DNA of 64,000 nucleotides from Sphingorhabdus pulchriflava (GTDB lineage: Bacteria; Pseudomonadota; Alphaproteobacteria; Sphingomonadales; Sphingomonadaceae): positions 186,001-250,000 of the forward strand of contig NZ_QRGP01000003.1 in NCBI RefSeq assembly GCF_003367235.1, given 5' to 3'. The notes under the pieces were generated by a model. It saw only the letters and a program-made list of their open reading frames with translations. It did not search any database and was not told where the DNA came from. The first letter of the stretch is position 1. Every line of letters starts with the position of its first letter. Position numbers and translations under genes: made by a program. Shown here one piece after another: positions 55,537-64,000 of this stretch.

Positions 55537-56472
55537 ATGAAACATGCTTGCCTGTCCCTGTTTGCAGTTGCTGCGCTGAACACTGCCGCAATAGCCGAAG
55601 ATGATTGGTACCCGTCCAAATATGGTGCGGATGATACCAAAGGCGCGATGAACAATCTCTCGCCCGAAGCCACGGTGAAGGCTGCAAAGCTGGTCAAGAC
55701 CGGTAAGGTCTATGCGCTGGGCGTCGTGACCGGGCCCGAAACCCCGAGCTGGCCTGGGCGCAGCTTTTCTGCAACCGTCCTGCAGACCAACGATGGTGCA
55801 GGAGGCTCTATCGGAACCGGCAAGGCAACCGGGCATGACGACATATTGATGACCTATATTGGCGTCGGAACCCAGATCGATGGCTTCGCCCATCTTGGCA
55901 TCGACCACCGCTATTATAACGGCGTTTCTGCACGCGAGTTTTACCGGTCGGATGGTGTCATCAAATTCGGGACCGAAAATATCCTGCCGACCGCGACGCG
56001 TGGCGTGTTGCTCGACATGACGAAGCATTACCAACAAACGCCGGTCAAACCCGGCACCGCCTTCACCAAGGCCGATATCGACACCGCTGCCAAAGCAGCA
56101 GGCGTGACCATCGGCAAGGGAGATGTCGTGCTGTTCCACACCGGCTGGATGGCAATGGCCGCAACCGATCCCAAAAAATTCATCAACGAACAGCCGGGGC
56201 TTGGAAAAGAAGGTGCCGAATATCTGGCATCGTTGGGTGTGGTGATGATCGGCGCGGATACGGCGGCGCTGGAGGCAATTCCCTTTGAAAAGGCCGATAT
56301 GCCGTTCATCGTCCATCAGACTTTGCTGGCCAAAAATGGCGTGCATGTGCTCGAAAATATCGACACGGCGGCTCTTGCCGCTGATGGTGCGACCGAATTC
56401 ATGTTTGTGCTCGGTCAGCCGCGTTTCAAGGGCACCGTGCAGGCCGTTATCAACCCGATTGCTATTCGTTGA
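55537..56472 (+). CDS. Exported cyclase-family (kynurenine formamidase-like) hydrolase
   Basis: A 311-residue protein with a signal peptide ending near AAIAE. The body fits the cyclase/kynurenine-formamidase family. The usual metal motif HxGTHxDxPxH appears as VGTQIDGFAHLGIDHRYYNG, where the second His of the opening motif is Gln. VVLFHTGWMAM is a further conserved strand. It probably cleaves a formamide or lactone in the periplasm. Its stop is 10 bases before an SMP-30-like gene, giving a five-gene run. Confidence 0.82.
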   Translation: MKHACLSLFAVAALNTAAIAEDDWYPSKYGADDTKGAMNNLSPEATVKAAKLVKTGKVYALGVVTGPETPSWPGRSFSATVLQTNDGAGGSIGTGKATGHDDILMTYIGVGTQIDGFAHLGIDHRYYNGVSAREFYRSDGVIKFGTENILPTATRGVLLDMTKHYQQTPVKPGTAFTKADIDTAAKAAGVTIGKGDVVLFHTGWMAMAATDPKKFINEQPGLGKEGAEYLASLGVVMIGADTAALEAIPFEKADMPFIVHQTLLAKNGVHVLENIDTAALAADGATEFMFVLGQPRFKGTVQAVINPIAIR

Positions 56473-56482
56473 GGAGAGAGTG

Positions 56483-57403
56483 ATGGCTGTGTTTGAAACC
56501 GTTACGGATGGACTGCGCTTCCCGGAAGGCCCCGTCGTCATGCCCGATGGCAGCGTCATCGTCACCGAGATTGAACAGGGCAAGATCACACGGGTCAAAC
56601 CCGATGGCAGCAAGGAAGTCGTAGCTACAACGGGCGGCGGCCCCAACGGCCTTGCTCTTGGCCCCGATGGAAAGCTCTATTGCTGCAACAATGGCGGTTT
56701 CGAATATGCCGAGGCCAATGGCTATCTGGCCCCGCATGGGATTGCGAATGACTATTCAGGCGGGCGGATTGAGCGGATTGATATCGCGACTGGACAGGTT
56801 GAGATACTCTACAAATCCGGCGATCATGGCTGCGTGCTGCGCGGCCCCAACGACATCGTTTTCGACGAGCATGGCGGCTTCTGGTTCACCGACCATGGCA
56901 AGGTCGACTATGCCAAACGCTGCCACGACATTGTCGGCATCTTCTATGCCAAGACCGATGGCAGCCATTTGGAAGAAGTGATCTTCCCGTCGAACAATCC
57001 CAATGGCGTCGGCCTCGCGCCCGATGGCCGCGCGCTCTATGCGGCGGAAACCTACACCTGCCGGCTGATGAAGTTCAACATCACCGCCCCTGGCAAGGTT
57101 GCGCCTGACGCTGGCCCTGGCGGCCCCGGCATCCCGCTCTATCGACCCGCAGGCTATAAATTCTTTGACAGCCTCGCGATGGAGGCGAATGGCAATATCT
57201 GCGTCGCGACCATCGGTGAATGTGGTATCAGCGTAATTGCCCCTGAGGGTGAGCTGGTCGAATTTGTCGCGACCGACGATATCTTCACCACCAATATCGC
57301 CTTTGGCGGTGACGATATGATGGACGCCTATATTACCCTGTCGGGAAGCGGGCGGCTGGTAAAGACTCGCTGGAACCGTCCGGGCCTCAAACTGAACTAT
57401 TGA
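56483..57403 (+). CDS. SMP-30/gluconolactonase-family hydrolase
   Basis: A 306-residue beta-propeller lactonase. It starts FETVTDGLRFPEGPVVMPDGSV with the metal-binding Glu, then GGGPNGLALGPDGKLYCCNNGG, the metal-site RGPNDIVFDEHGGFWFTDHG and a VGLAPDGRALYAAETYTCRL repeat. It has no signal peptide. Family members open sugar lactones or related cyclic esters. GAGGAGAGAG precedes ATG 56483, directly after the cyclase-family stop. Confidence 0.88.
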   Translation: MAVFETVTDGLRFPEGPVVMPDGSVIVTEIEQGKITRVKPDGSKEVVATTGGGPNGLALGPDGKLYCCNNGGFEYAEANGYLAPHGIANDYSGGRIERIDIATGQVEILYKSGDHGCVLRGPNDIVFDEHGGFWFTDHGKVDYAKRCHDIVGIFYAKTDGSHLEEVIFPSNNPNGVGLAPDGRALYAAETYTCRLMKFNITAPGKVAPDAGPGGPGIPLYRPAGYKFFDSLAMEANGNICVATIGECGISVIAPEGELVEFVATDDIFTTNIAFGGDDMMDAYITLSGSGRLVKTRWNRPGLKLNY

Positions 57404-57413
57404 AGGATCGCCA

Positions 57414-58112
57414 ATGTCGCGCCTGCATATCGAAGCCCATGTCATCGACCGGATCGGCTGGCTGCGCGCGTCGATATTGGGCGCGAATGACGGAATCGTC
57501 TCCACCGCCAGCCTCATCGCCGGAGTTGCGGCGGCGGGCGCTGCCCAATCGAGCATATTGGTCACGGGCATTGCAGGGCTGGTCGCAGGCGCGATGTCGA
57601 TGGCGGCGGGCGAATATGTCTCTGTCAGCTCGCAAGGCGATGCCGAAAAAGCCGATATTGCGCGCGAGACAGCGGAACTGGAAACCCAGCCCGAATTCGA
57701 ACGCGAGGAACTGATCGGCATCTATGAAAAGCGCGGTCTGGACCGTGAGCTCGCCGAGAAGGTCGCCGACAAGCTGATGGCGGGCAATGCGCTCGAGGCC
57801 CATTTGCGCGACGAACTCGGCTTAACCAGCGAGATGTCGGCGCGACCGATACAGGCAGCGCTGGCCTCTGCCGGCGCCTTTGCCGCCGGGGCCGCACTGC
57901 CGCTGATATTGGTGCCCTTGTTCCCCGGCCCATCGCTCACATGGATTGTTTCGGGCGCGTCGCTGCTCTTCCTTGCCATTTTGGGCGTAGTCGGCGCAAA
58001 AGCCGGTGGCGCACCGGTCGGCAAGGGGGTGTTGCGCGTGACTTTTTGGGGCGCAGTGGCCATGGCAGCGACAGCGGCAATCGGCTCGCTGTTCGGCACA
58101 ACGGTAGGATAA
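57414..58112 (+). CDS. VIT1/CCC1-family cation transporter
   Basis: A 232-residue membrane protein. The N-terminal GWLRASILGANDGIVSTASLI and AGAMSMAAGEYVSVSSQ are diagnostic of the VIT1/CCC1 family, which moves Fe2+ or Mn2+. A cytosolic helical insert of about 100 residues precedes the last helices. AAGGAT precedes ATG 57414. The ion is inferred from the family. Its place within a run of enzyme genes is unusual. Confidence 0.87.
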   Translation: MSRLHIEAHVIDRIGWLRASILGANDGIVSTASLIAGVAAAGAAQSSILVTGIAGLVAGAMSMAAGEYVSVSSQGDAEKADIARETAELETQPEFEREELIGIYEKRGLDRELAEKVADKLMAGNALEAHLRDELGLTSEMSARPIQAALASAGAFAAGAALPLILVPLFPGPSLTWIVSGASLLFLAILGVVGAKAGGAPVGKGVLRVTFWGAVAMAATAAIGSLFGTTVG

Positions 58113-58116
58113 GATT

Positions 58117-59217
58117 ATGAGCAATGCAGCATGGGCCATCGACATTGATCGCGACGATGTCAGCAAAACCGAAGTCGTAACCGCCGAAACCGCGATCGGT
58201 CCGGGCGAGATTTTGGTGCATGTCGACAGCTATGCGATGACTGCCAACAATGTGACCTATGCGGTGTTCGGCAAGCCCGCTGGCTTGTTCGGAAACGAGC
58301 AGGGCTATTGGGATTTTTTCGCCGAACGTGGCGTTCCGGGGCGGCTTCCGGTCTGGGGTTTTGCGACGGTGCTGGTCAGCGATGTTGAAGGCGTAGCCCC
58401 CGGCGATCGCTATTACGGCTATTACCCGATGGCGAGCCATGCGGTGCTGATGCCGGGGCATATTGGCGGCGGCAGCTTTGTCGATGTGACTCCGCGTCGC
58501 ACCACGCTTCCGCCGATCTACAACCAGTATCAGCGGGTGGAAGCGATTCCCGATTACAAGCCCGAGCATCACGATTACTGGCCAGTTTTCCGCCCGCTGT
58601 TCCTGACCGGCTGGCTGATTGCTGACCAGTTCGAGGATGAAGGCGATTATGGTGTGGAGCAGCTGCTGATCGCAAGCGCGTCGAGCAAGACCGCCATCGG
58701 CTTGGCGCATGCGATGAAGCAGCGCAGCGAACGGCCGCGCACAATCGGCCTGACCAGCAAAGCCAATGCCGCCGGGTTGGCCGATCTTGGCATTTACGAC
58801 CAAGTGGTTGCCTATGACGACATAGCCACCCTCGATGCGTCGGTGCCGTCGGCACTGGTCGATATGGCGGGTAGCGGCGATGTGACTCGCACTGTCCACA
58901 ACCAATTCGCCGATGCCCTCAAATATTCGATGATCGTCGGCAAATCGCACTGGGACGCCGCCCCTGAAATGGGCGAACTAGCGGGTCCGGTGCGCGAAGG
59001 CTTTTTCGCCCCCGGCCGCAGCCAGAAACGCATCGCCGACTGGGGTGCGCGCGGCTTTGGCGAGCGTATCGCCGCCGCTTGGCTGGGCTTCATGGAGGTA
59101 GCGCCTTCGATTGCGACCATCGACACACGCAATGGCAGCGACGGCGCGCTTGCAGCCTATCATGAAGTATTGAGCGGCGCCGCCGATCCCAAGACAGGAA
59201 TCATTGTTACCCCATGA
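58117..59217 (+). CDS. DUF2855 protein, MDR-like
   Basis: A 366-residue cytosolic protein of the DUF2855 family. The layout resembles a medium-chain dehydrogenase: an N-terminal GroES-like part (PGEILVHVDSYAMTANNVTY), then a Rossmann-like part (LLIASASSKTAIGLAHAM) where the normal GxGxxG is replaced by SASSKTA. No activity is established for the family. It starts five bases after the VIT1-type gene and its stop overlaps the HAD gene start, so it belongs to the same run. Confidence 0.85.
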   Translation: MSNAAWAIDIDRDDVSKTEVVTAETAIGPGEILVHVDSYAMTANNVTYAVFGKPAGLFGNEQGYWDFFAERGVPGRLPVWGFATVLVSDVEGVAPGDRYYGYYPMASHAVLMPGHIGGGSFVDVTPRRTTLPPIYNQYQRVEAIPDYKPEHHDYWPVFRPLFLTGWLIADQFEDEGDYGVEQLLIASASSKTAIGLAHAMKQRSERPRTIGLTSKANAAGLADLGIYDQVVAYDDIATLDASVPSALVDMAGSGDVTRTVHNQFADALKYSMIVGKSHWDAAPEMGELAGPVREGFFAPGRSQKRIADWGARGFGERIAAAWLGFMEVAPSIATIDTRNGSDGALAAYHEVLSGAADPKTGIIVTP

Positions 59218-59861
59218 TATTTTCCCATGTGATTTTCGATTTTGGCGGGGTCATCACCTCGTCACCCTTTGAAGCGTTCAACCGCCTGGAGGCCGAGCGC
59301 GGTCTGCCGCGTGATTTTGTCCGCACCGTCAATTCGACCAACCCCGATGACAATGCGTGGGCGAAATTCGAACGCGCCGAAATCGACGTCGAAGGTTTCG
59401 ATGCGCTGTTCGCAGCAGAAGCCGCAGCGATGGGGCACGCGCTGGAGGGCGCGGCAGTGATATCCTGCCTGGCCGGCGATGTACGCCCCTATATGGTGAA
59501 CGCGCTCGATCGGTTGAAGGCTGAAGGCTTTGGCATTGGCTGCATCACTAACAATGTGAAGGCCGGTCGCGGTGCCGCCATGGCGCGCAGCGAGGATAAG
59601 GCGTTGCAGGTCGAGAGCATCATGGCGCGGTTTGACCATGTGATCGAAAGCTCAAAGGCTGGCGTTCGCAAGCCAGACCCGCGCATTTACCAGATGATGT
59701 GTGAGGCTTTGTCTGTCTCGCCCGAAACCTGCATCTATCTCGATGATCTGGGTATCAACTGCAAACCTGCGGCCACCTTGGGCATGCACGCGATCAAGGT
59801 AACCAGCGGCGAACAGGCATTGGCCGATCTGGAGTCGGCGGTGGGACTGTCGCTCCGCTGA
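59214..59861 (+). CDS. HAD-superfamily hydrolase, subfamily IA
   Basis: A 215-residue protein with HAD motifs: FDFGGVITSS (motif I; the second Asp is replaced by Gly), CITNNVKAG (motif II), SSKAGVRKPDPRIY (motif III) and YLDDLGINCKPAATLGM (motif IV). The overall length and PDPRIY stretch fit the epoxide-hydrolase-N-terminal/YihX-like subgroup. The reaction (phosphatase or dehalogenase-like) is uncertain. It overlaps the DUF2855 gene by four bases and ends the five-gene run. Confidence 0.87.
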   Translation: MIFSHVIFDFGGVITSSPFEAFNRLEAERGLPRDFVRTVNSTNPDDNAWAKFERAEIDVEGFDALFAAEAAAMGHALEGAAVISCLAGDVRPYMVNALDRLKAEGFGIGCITNNVKAGRGAAMARSEDKALQVESIMARFDHVIESSKAGVRKPDPRIYQMMCEALSVSPETCIYLDDLGINCKPAATLGMHAIKVTSGEQALADLESAVGLSLR

Positions 59862-59875
59862 AAGAGCAACGAGAG

Positions 59876-59906
59876 CCGAAAACCCAGCCTATTAGCGGGG
59901 TTTCGG
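59876..59906. terminator. Hairpin between convergent HAD and secreted-protein genes
   Basis: CCGAAAACCC (59876-59885) and GGG(G)TTTCGG (59897-59906) form an inverted repeat with one mismatch. It spans the stop codon of the minus-strand gene and can act for both converging transcripts; the T-run is short. Confidence 0.45.
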
Positions 59907-60995
59907 ATTGGCTCGCCGGACACCATCACCTTCGCCAGTGCGCGGGCCTAAGAGGGGCGGGAGTTGCTCGGGGTGCAGCCGCGCACCGCATTTGCTGAGC
60001 AGCATGCCGACCGGTTCGCTCTGACTGCCATCGGAAAAATCCAGATAGGCGACCCAGAAAGCCGAATTACAAAACCTTCCTGACATGGTCAGGTTCATGA
60101 TGGAACTTCCCGGTCTGGGATCACCGGCAAATGGCAGACCCTGCGCATAAGTTTCGGGGGTGAAGCGACCGGTGATTATCAAATTCCGCGTCACCGGATC
60201 GGGCTGTATGTCGCTCAGATTGAACCCACGAAGCGCAAGACGCATCGGTCGTTTGCCTTCGGGATTGGCCATGTCGATCTGGAACTTGTCCCCCGTCAAC
60301 GCGTCAAGCGCGCAAGGCCGGATGACATATCGCGAAGTCGTTGGAATATCGCGGCCATCAGCCCGTATCACCAGCCCTCTCATTTCATCACAATTGCGGC
60401 GATCTGGAAGCCGACTGTCAGGCGAATCTGCAGAGGCTGGGTTGGGGACAATCGGGGCTGTGGGCAGCGACAAGGTAGGCGGCATCGCTGCGGCGATGCC
60501 CGACCGGGTACCCGAGAAGCTTTCTATTGGTCCCGTGCGGGTCCGGCCGTCGGGATAACGGCATTGCCACTGCCTGGTACCGGTGAAGCTGTTTTCGGCG
60601 GCGTTGAAGGTGACGTCGAATATCCCGTAATCATAGCTGTCATCGGCAGCGGTATATAATGTGGGTCGTGAACCGAGGCACATGCTTCCATGCGGCTTGT
60701 GGTCACGGCTCGTCATGACCCAATAATTGCCTTTCCAACGCAAGTTCCGATACTCGCCCTCCATCACGATAGCAGCGCGTGGGGCGATGTCGGCACGTGG
60801 CCCCGCCCCGTTGCGCCAGTTATCGCGCGGATAGGAAGGTGAATCGGGAACGTAGATGCGCAGATCACCCGTGTCGGTAGTCCAGGTTGAATCGCGACCC
60901 ACTTGGGCTCTCGCGCCTGACGGCGGGAACAGAGAGGTTGCTAGACCTGCGGTCGCAAAAAGCACCAGATAAAGAATCGTCCGGTACATGGTCAT
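59892..60995 (-). CDS. Exported protein of unknown function
   Basis: A 367-residue protein with an N-terminal signal peptide ending near ARAQ. The mature part has scattered Cys (GSMCLGSRP, QWQCRYPDG, RRNCDEMRG, VIRPCALDA, GRFCNSAF, LSKCGARL) that could pair as disulfides in the periplasm. A low-complexity Pro/Ser stretch splits it into two halves. I do not recognise the family. AGGAGG lies before ATG 60995. Divergent from the PAN-domain gene across 176 bases. Confidence 0.6.
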   Translation of the reverse strand: MTMYRTILYLVLFATAGLATSLFPPSGARAQVGRDSTWTTDTGDLRIYVPDSPSYPRDNWRNGAGPRADIAPRAAIVMEGEYRNLRWKGNYWVMTSRDHKPHGSMCLGSRPTLYTAADDSYDYGIFDVTFNAAENSFTGTRQWQCRYPDGRTRTGPIESFSGTRSGIAAAMPPTLSLPTAPIVPNPASADSPDSRLPDRRNCDEMRGLVIRADGRDIPTTSRYVIRPCALDALTGDKFQIDMANPEGKRPMRLALRGFNLSDIQPDPVTRNLIITGRFTPETYAQGLPFAGDPRPGSSIMNLTMSGRFCNSAFWVAYLDFSDGSQSEPVGMLLSKCGARLHPEQLPPLLGPRTGEGDGVRRANPKPR

Positions 60996-61171
60996 CGCGC
61001 ATCCTCCTGATCGGCACATCTAACTTTGGTTCCATAACTTACGCACTTGGCAACGCACCTGCCATCCCATGAACTGGGGATAGTGACCCACTCTTGGCCG
61101 CGATATTTGTCTTGCATTGGAGCTCCGTATTACCGGTTCGGAGCAGTGCTGACCGAGCAAGGAGACGCGTC

Positions 61172-61903
61172 ATGTTGTCGAGAATGGGTATAGTAGGAAG
61201 CCTGCTGCTTATTGTAATTGCAGCCTTCGCCTGGTCGGCGACCGGCAAGGACGAAGCCCCCGAATTTGCCACCGCCCCCTGCACCGACAGCGAGGGCGCG
61301 AGCACAGGCTTTTTCTGCCAGCCACTGTCCGCCAAGGGCAAGCTTGTCAAAGCGTGCGATGACAAAAAGCCCAAGGATCTGGCCACATGCCAGTCGCAGG
61401 GCGCGCGTGCCTATTGCAGCAGGCGGGGTTATTCGCAGGTGCTGTCTTATGCTGCGGACGCAAAAGGCAATCTTGCCGAGCTGGTGTGTTCGCGCCAGAC
61501 CGTGACTTCGGTCGCAGCGGTTGAGGAATGGCAGCCGATGTTTAACGTCAACATCATGGGTTATGACCACCGCGAATTTGCCGTTGCCAATGCCAATGAC
61601 TGGCAAAGCTGCAAGCGTGGCTGCGATGCCGATGGCAGCTGCCAAGCCTGGACTTTGGTCCCCGAACGCAAAATGTGCTATCTGAAATGGGACGGCCGGG
61701 CTGAACTGCTGCAATCGAACAATTGCTGCATCACCGGTGTGAAAGGCATGGCAAGTGCCGGCCCCGTCGCCAGCCAGAAAAAGGTCCGCACACCCGAAGA
61801 ACTGCGCCGACTGGGCCAGCGCACCAAGGGGGCTGCCGAGGATGAAGTCGGTCGCCGTGCCGAAGATGCAGTGCGGCGCGGGATCGGCGATATCGTCAAC
61901 TGA
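61172..61903 (+). CDS. Exported PAN/Apple-like domain protein
   Basis: A 243-residue protein with an N-terminal membrane or signal helix (IVGSLLLIVIAAFAW). The middle part (VNIMGYDHREFAVANANDWQ, CKRGCDADGSCQAWTL, CYLKWDGRA, NNCCITG) has the Cys pattern of a PAN/Apple domain, a fold that binds proteins or carbohydrates. The N-terminal third holds further Cys. AAGGAGA lies before ATG 61172. It is divergent from another exported Cys-rich protein, and the two may work together. Confidence 0.7.
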   Translation: MLSRMGIVGSLLLIVIAAFAWSATGKDEAPEFATAPCTDSEGASTGFFCQPLSAKGKLVKACDDKKPKDLATCQSQGARAYCSRRGYSQVLSYAADAKGNLAELVCSRQTVTSVAAVEEWQPMFNVNIMGYDHREFAVANANDWQSCKRGCDADGSCQAWTLVPERKMCYLKWDGRAELLQSNNCCITGVKGMASAGPVASQKKVRTPEELRRLGQRTKGAAEDEVGRRAEDAVRRGIGDIVN

Positions 61904-62013
61904 CAATAGGGTACTGACGCTAGGGCTTTGGCCCGCCAGTCCCTTGCACAATGCCGACCGAACGGTTAGGTGGCTGGGTCTCTCCCAACCCCAACCGTAA
62001 GGTCGGCAATCCC

Positions 62014-62721
62014 ATGAAAAAACTCTATCCCGATGCAAAGGCCGCGCTCGATGGTCTGTTGCGCAACGATATGCTCATCGCCAGTGGCGGTTTCGGCCTG
62101 TGCGGCATTCCCGAACGATTCCTTGAAGCAATAATGGACAGCGGCGTCACCGGCCTGACCTTCGCCTCGAACAATGCCGGTATCGACAATGAAGGCATCG
62201 GCAAGCTGCTCCGTACCAAGCAGGTGAAAAAGATGATCGCCTCATATGTCGGCGAGAATAAGGAGTTTGAGCGGCAGTTCCTGTCGGGTGAGCTTGAGGT
62301 TGAATTCTGCCCGCAAGGCACGCTCGCCGAACGCATGCGTGCAGGCGGTGCCGGCATCCCCGGTTTCTACACCAAGACAGGCGTCGGCACGCAGGTGGCC
62401 GAGGGCAAGGAAGTGAAGGTCTTCGACGGTGAGGAATATATCCTTGAACGTGGCATCTTTGCGGACCTCAGCCTGGTAAAGGCATGGAAAGCAGATGAAA
62501 GCGGCAATGTCGTTTTTCGCAAGACCGCGCGTAATTTCAACGTTCCTGCCGCGACCTGCGGCAAGGTCTGTGTGGTTGAGGTAGAGGAAGTGGTGCCGGT
62601 GGGCGCACTCGATCCCGATGCAATCCACCTTCCCGGCGTCTATGTGCAGCGGATGATAATCGGCAGCCCTTATGACAAGAAAATCGAGTTCCGCACCGTT
62701 CGCGAAAGGGAGGCAGCATAA
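62014..62721 (+). CDS. scoA: 3-oxoacid CoA-transferase, subunit A
   Basis: Transfers CoA between succinyl-CoA and acetoacetate (ketone-body use). The 235-residue alpha subunit has [10 protein letters not shown] and the CoA-binding pattern [17 protein letters not shown]. Its stop overlaps the start of subunit B (taATG). Weak Shine-Dalgarno before ATG 62014. Confidence 0.94.
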   Translation: MKKLYPDAKAALDGLLRNDMLIASGGFGLCGIPERFLEAIMDSGVTGLTFASNNAGIDNEGIGKLLRTKQVKKMIASYVGENKEFERQFLSGELEVEFCPQGTLAERMRAGGAGIPGFYTKTGVGTQVAEGKEVKVFDGEEYILERGIFADLSLVKAWKADESGNVVFRKTARNFNVPAATCGKVCVVEVEEVVPVGALDPDAIHLPGVYVQRMIIGSPYDKKIEFRTVREREAA

Positions 62722-63380
62722 TGACAACTCATGATGGCCTCACCAAAGGATGGACCCGCGACCAGATGGCGGCGCGCGCGGCGAAAGAGCTGCAGGACGG
62801 TTTCTATGTGAACCTTGGCATCGGCATCCCGACGCTGGTGGCGAACCATATCCCCGATGGCATGGACGTGACGCTGCAGTCGGAAAACGGTATGCTCGGC
62901 ATCGGGCCCTTCCCTTATGATGATGAAGTCGACCCGGACCTGATCAATGCGGGCAAGCAGACGATCAGCGAGCTGCCACAATCGGCCTATTTCGACAGCG
63001 CGCAAAGCTTTGCCATGATCCGCGGCGGGCATATCGACCTGACCGTGCTTGGCGCGATGGAAGTCGCCGAAAATGGCGACATCGCGAACTGGATGGTTCC
63101 CGGCAAGATGATCAAGGGCATGGGCGGGGCGATGGATCTGGTCGCAGGCGTCAAAAAGATCATCGTGGTGATGGAGCATGTTGCCAAAGATGGCAGTCCC
63201 AAATTCATCCCCGCCTGCACCCTGCCGCTGACCGGTCGGAATGTGGTCGATATGGTGATCACCGATCTGGCCGTGTTCCAGCGGCCCGACCACCAATCGC
63301 CGTTCAAGCTGATCGAGCTGGCACCAGGGGTGACCGCAGACGACATCGCGGCCAAGACCACGGCGCACTACTTGGCGTGA
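62721..63380 (+). CDS. scoB: 3-oxoacid CoA-transferase, subunit B
   Basis: The 219-residue beta subunit carries the catalytic Glu in [12 protein letters not shown] that forms the enzyme-CoA thioester. [14 protein letters not shown] and [13 protein letters not shown] are family-typical. With subunit A it makes the complete transferase. Its stop overlaps the GTG start of the next gene. Confidence 0.94.
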   Translation: MTTHDGLTKGWTRDQMAARAAKELQDGFYVNLGIGIPTLVANHIPDGMDVTLQSENGMLGIGPFPYDDEVDPDLINAGKQTISELPQSAYFDSAQSFAMIRGGHIDLTVLGAMEVAENGDIANWMVPGKMIKGMGGAMDLVAGVKKIIVVMEHVAKDGSPKFIPACTLPLTGRNVVDMVITDLAVFQRPDHQSPFKLIELAPGVTADDIAAKTTAHYLA

Positions 63381-63829
63381 ACGGCGCTACGTTGAATATC
63401 TGGCTTATTGCGGCAGGGCTGGGCAGTCTGGCCGCATCTGTCCTACATATTGCGTGTATTATCGGCGGACCTGCTTGGTACCGCTTTTTGGGTGCAGGTG
63501 AGGGGATGGCCCGGATGGCGACGCAAGGCTCGTGGGTTCCCGCTGCGATTACAATGGCTATCGCGGCGGTCCTTGCCGTCTGGTCCGCCTACGCCTTTTC
63601 AGCAGCGGGGCTGTTGGCGCGGCTTCCGCTGGCGCGCACCGCGCTTGTGTTGATTAGCGCGGTGTTGCTGTTGCGCGCAGCCGCTTTCTTAGTGCGATCC
63701 AGCTGGCGACCCGATCTGTCCTTTGGCTTCATGCTGTGGTCGTCGCTGATCGTTCTCGCACTCGGCCTTTGCTTTGCAATTGGCACCTGGCAAGCTTGGC
63801 CCGAACTGTCCGAAAAGGCCGCGAAATGA
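63377..63829 (+). CDS. Four-helix membrane protein, unknown function
   Basis: A 150-residue inner-membrane protein with four hydrophobic segments (including [22 protein letters not shown] and [17 protein letters not shown]). The likely start is a GTG at 63377 overlapping the scoB stop, so it is translationally coupled to the CoA-transferase genes. I recognise no family; sphingomonads often carry such a gene at this place. Confidence 0.6.
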   Translation: MNGATLNIWLIAAGLGSLAASVLHIACIIGGPAWYRFLGAGEGMARMATQGSWVPAAITMAIAAVLAVWSAYAFSAAGLLARLPLARTALVLISAVLLLRAAAFLVRSSWRPDLSFGFMLWSSLIVLALGLCFAIGTWQAWPELSEKAAK

Positions 63830-63866
63830 ATCCGCTTTTCAGAACGGAAAGAAGCAACAGCGGTCG

Positions 63867-64000
63867 ATGAAACGAATTTATATTGCATTTGCTGTTCTCG
63901 CCGCACTCGCCCTCGCGGGCTGGCTGGCCACCAAAAGCCTTGATGACGGCGGGCCATTGGCAGAGGCGCCGATCATTTCGCGCCTGACCGCCGAAGACCT
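63867..64000 (+). CDS. Exported or anchored protein, cut by window end
   Basis: 44 codons plus a partial codon from ATG 63867 to the window edge. The start MKRIYIAFAVLAALALAGW is a signal peptide or membrane anchor; the rest shown (TKSLDDGGPLAEAPII) has no motif. Direction and spacing (37 bases) suggest it may follow the upstream membrane-protein gene in one transcript. Function cannot be judged. Confidence 0.6.
   Translation, partial: MKRIYIAFAVLAALALAGWLATKSLDDGGPLAEAPIISRLTAED

Noticed and set aside
55444-56646. 400-codon minus-strand ORF opposite the cyclase-family gene
   Set aside because: The plus-strand protein has a signal peptide, family motifs and operon spacing; the minus frame shows nothing.

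Overview
This is a chromosomal window from a high-GC alphaproteobacterium. The best fit by gene content is a sphingomonad (order Sphingomonadales; Sphingopyxis/Sphingorhabdus-like is a guess). Pointers are a carotenoid hydroxylase crtZ, an EIVVTA motif, an alphaproteobacterial F1-ATPase inhibitor (zeta/DUF1476) and a hemC-hemD-membrane protein cluster. I recognised about 72 protein genes, two of them cut by the window edges. I saw no tRNA, rRNA, CRISPR, IS element or phage gene. Genes are tightly packed, many start/stop pairs overlap by 4 nt, and no gene-free stretch reaches 300 bases. The longest gaps are 34670-34925, which holds a long inverted repeat, and 37929-38207, which holds a likely small RNA and terminator.

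Layout. 1-1012: glyoxalase I (partial) and II. 1009-8616: guaA, a half-length asparaginase-like protein, an MlaA-like protein, a CHRD lipoprotein, an ArsC-like protein, a glycerate-kinase-like enzyme and a glycerophosphodiesterase. 8682-11100: haem genes hemC-hemD plus a membrane partner, divergent from tsaD-gpsA. 13209-18282: polysaccharide flippase, acyltransferase, uvrB. 18285-23481: NfrB-like glycosyltransferase, LuxR-type regulator, nhaA, rpmG, GDT1-family transporter. 23543-27935: epoxide hydrolase followed by an Opp/Dpp-type ABC importer with no binding protein nearby. 27932-34669: methionine/sulfur enzymes, queF, an OmpA lipoprotein and a UbiH-family hydroxylase. 34926-40045: ftsK, lolA, a putative sRNA, xthA, ribA.

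40042-44607 (minus strand) is the most interesting block: a TIR-TM-TPR protein, an unknown protein, a TPR/SLOG-like protein and a Crp/Fnr regulator, apparently one operon. TIR domains often make nucleotide signals from NAD+, SLOG domains often bind them, and Crp proteins turn ligand binding into transcription. This may therefore be an uncharacterised nucleotide-signalling circuit; that reading is inference from domain content.

44706-49158 (minus) carries leuC, a small unknown gene, leuD, a quinone oxidoreductase, the zeta subunit, bolA and a CGFS glutaredoxin. 49293-54171: AraC/GyrI regulator, thioesterase, esterase-like hydrolase, crtZ, DUF454 and succinate-semialdehyde dehydrogenase. 54286-59861: a GGDEF protein, then a five-gene run (cyclase-family hydrolase, SMP-30 lactonase, VIT1-type transporter, DUF2855, HAD hydrolase) that looks like a small catabolic operon. 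59892-64000: a divergent pair of exported Cys-containing proteins, the two subunits of 3-oxoacid CoA-transferase, a membrane protein and a truncated exported protein.
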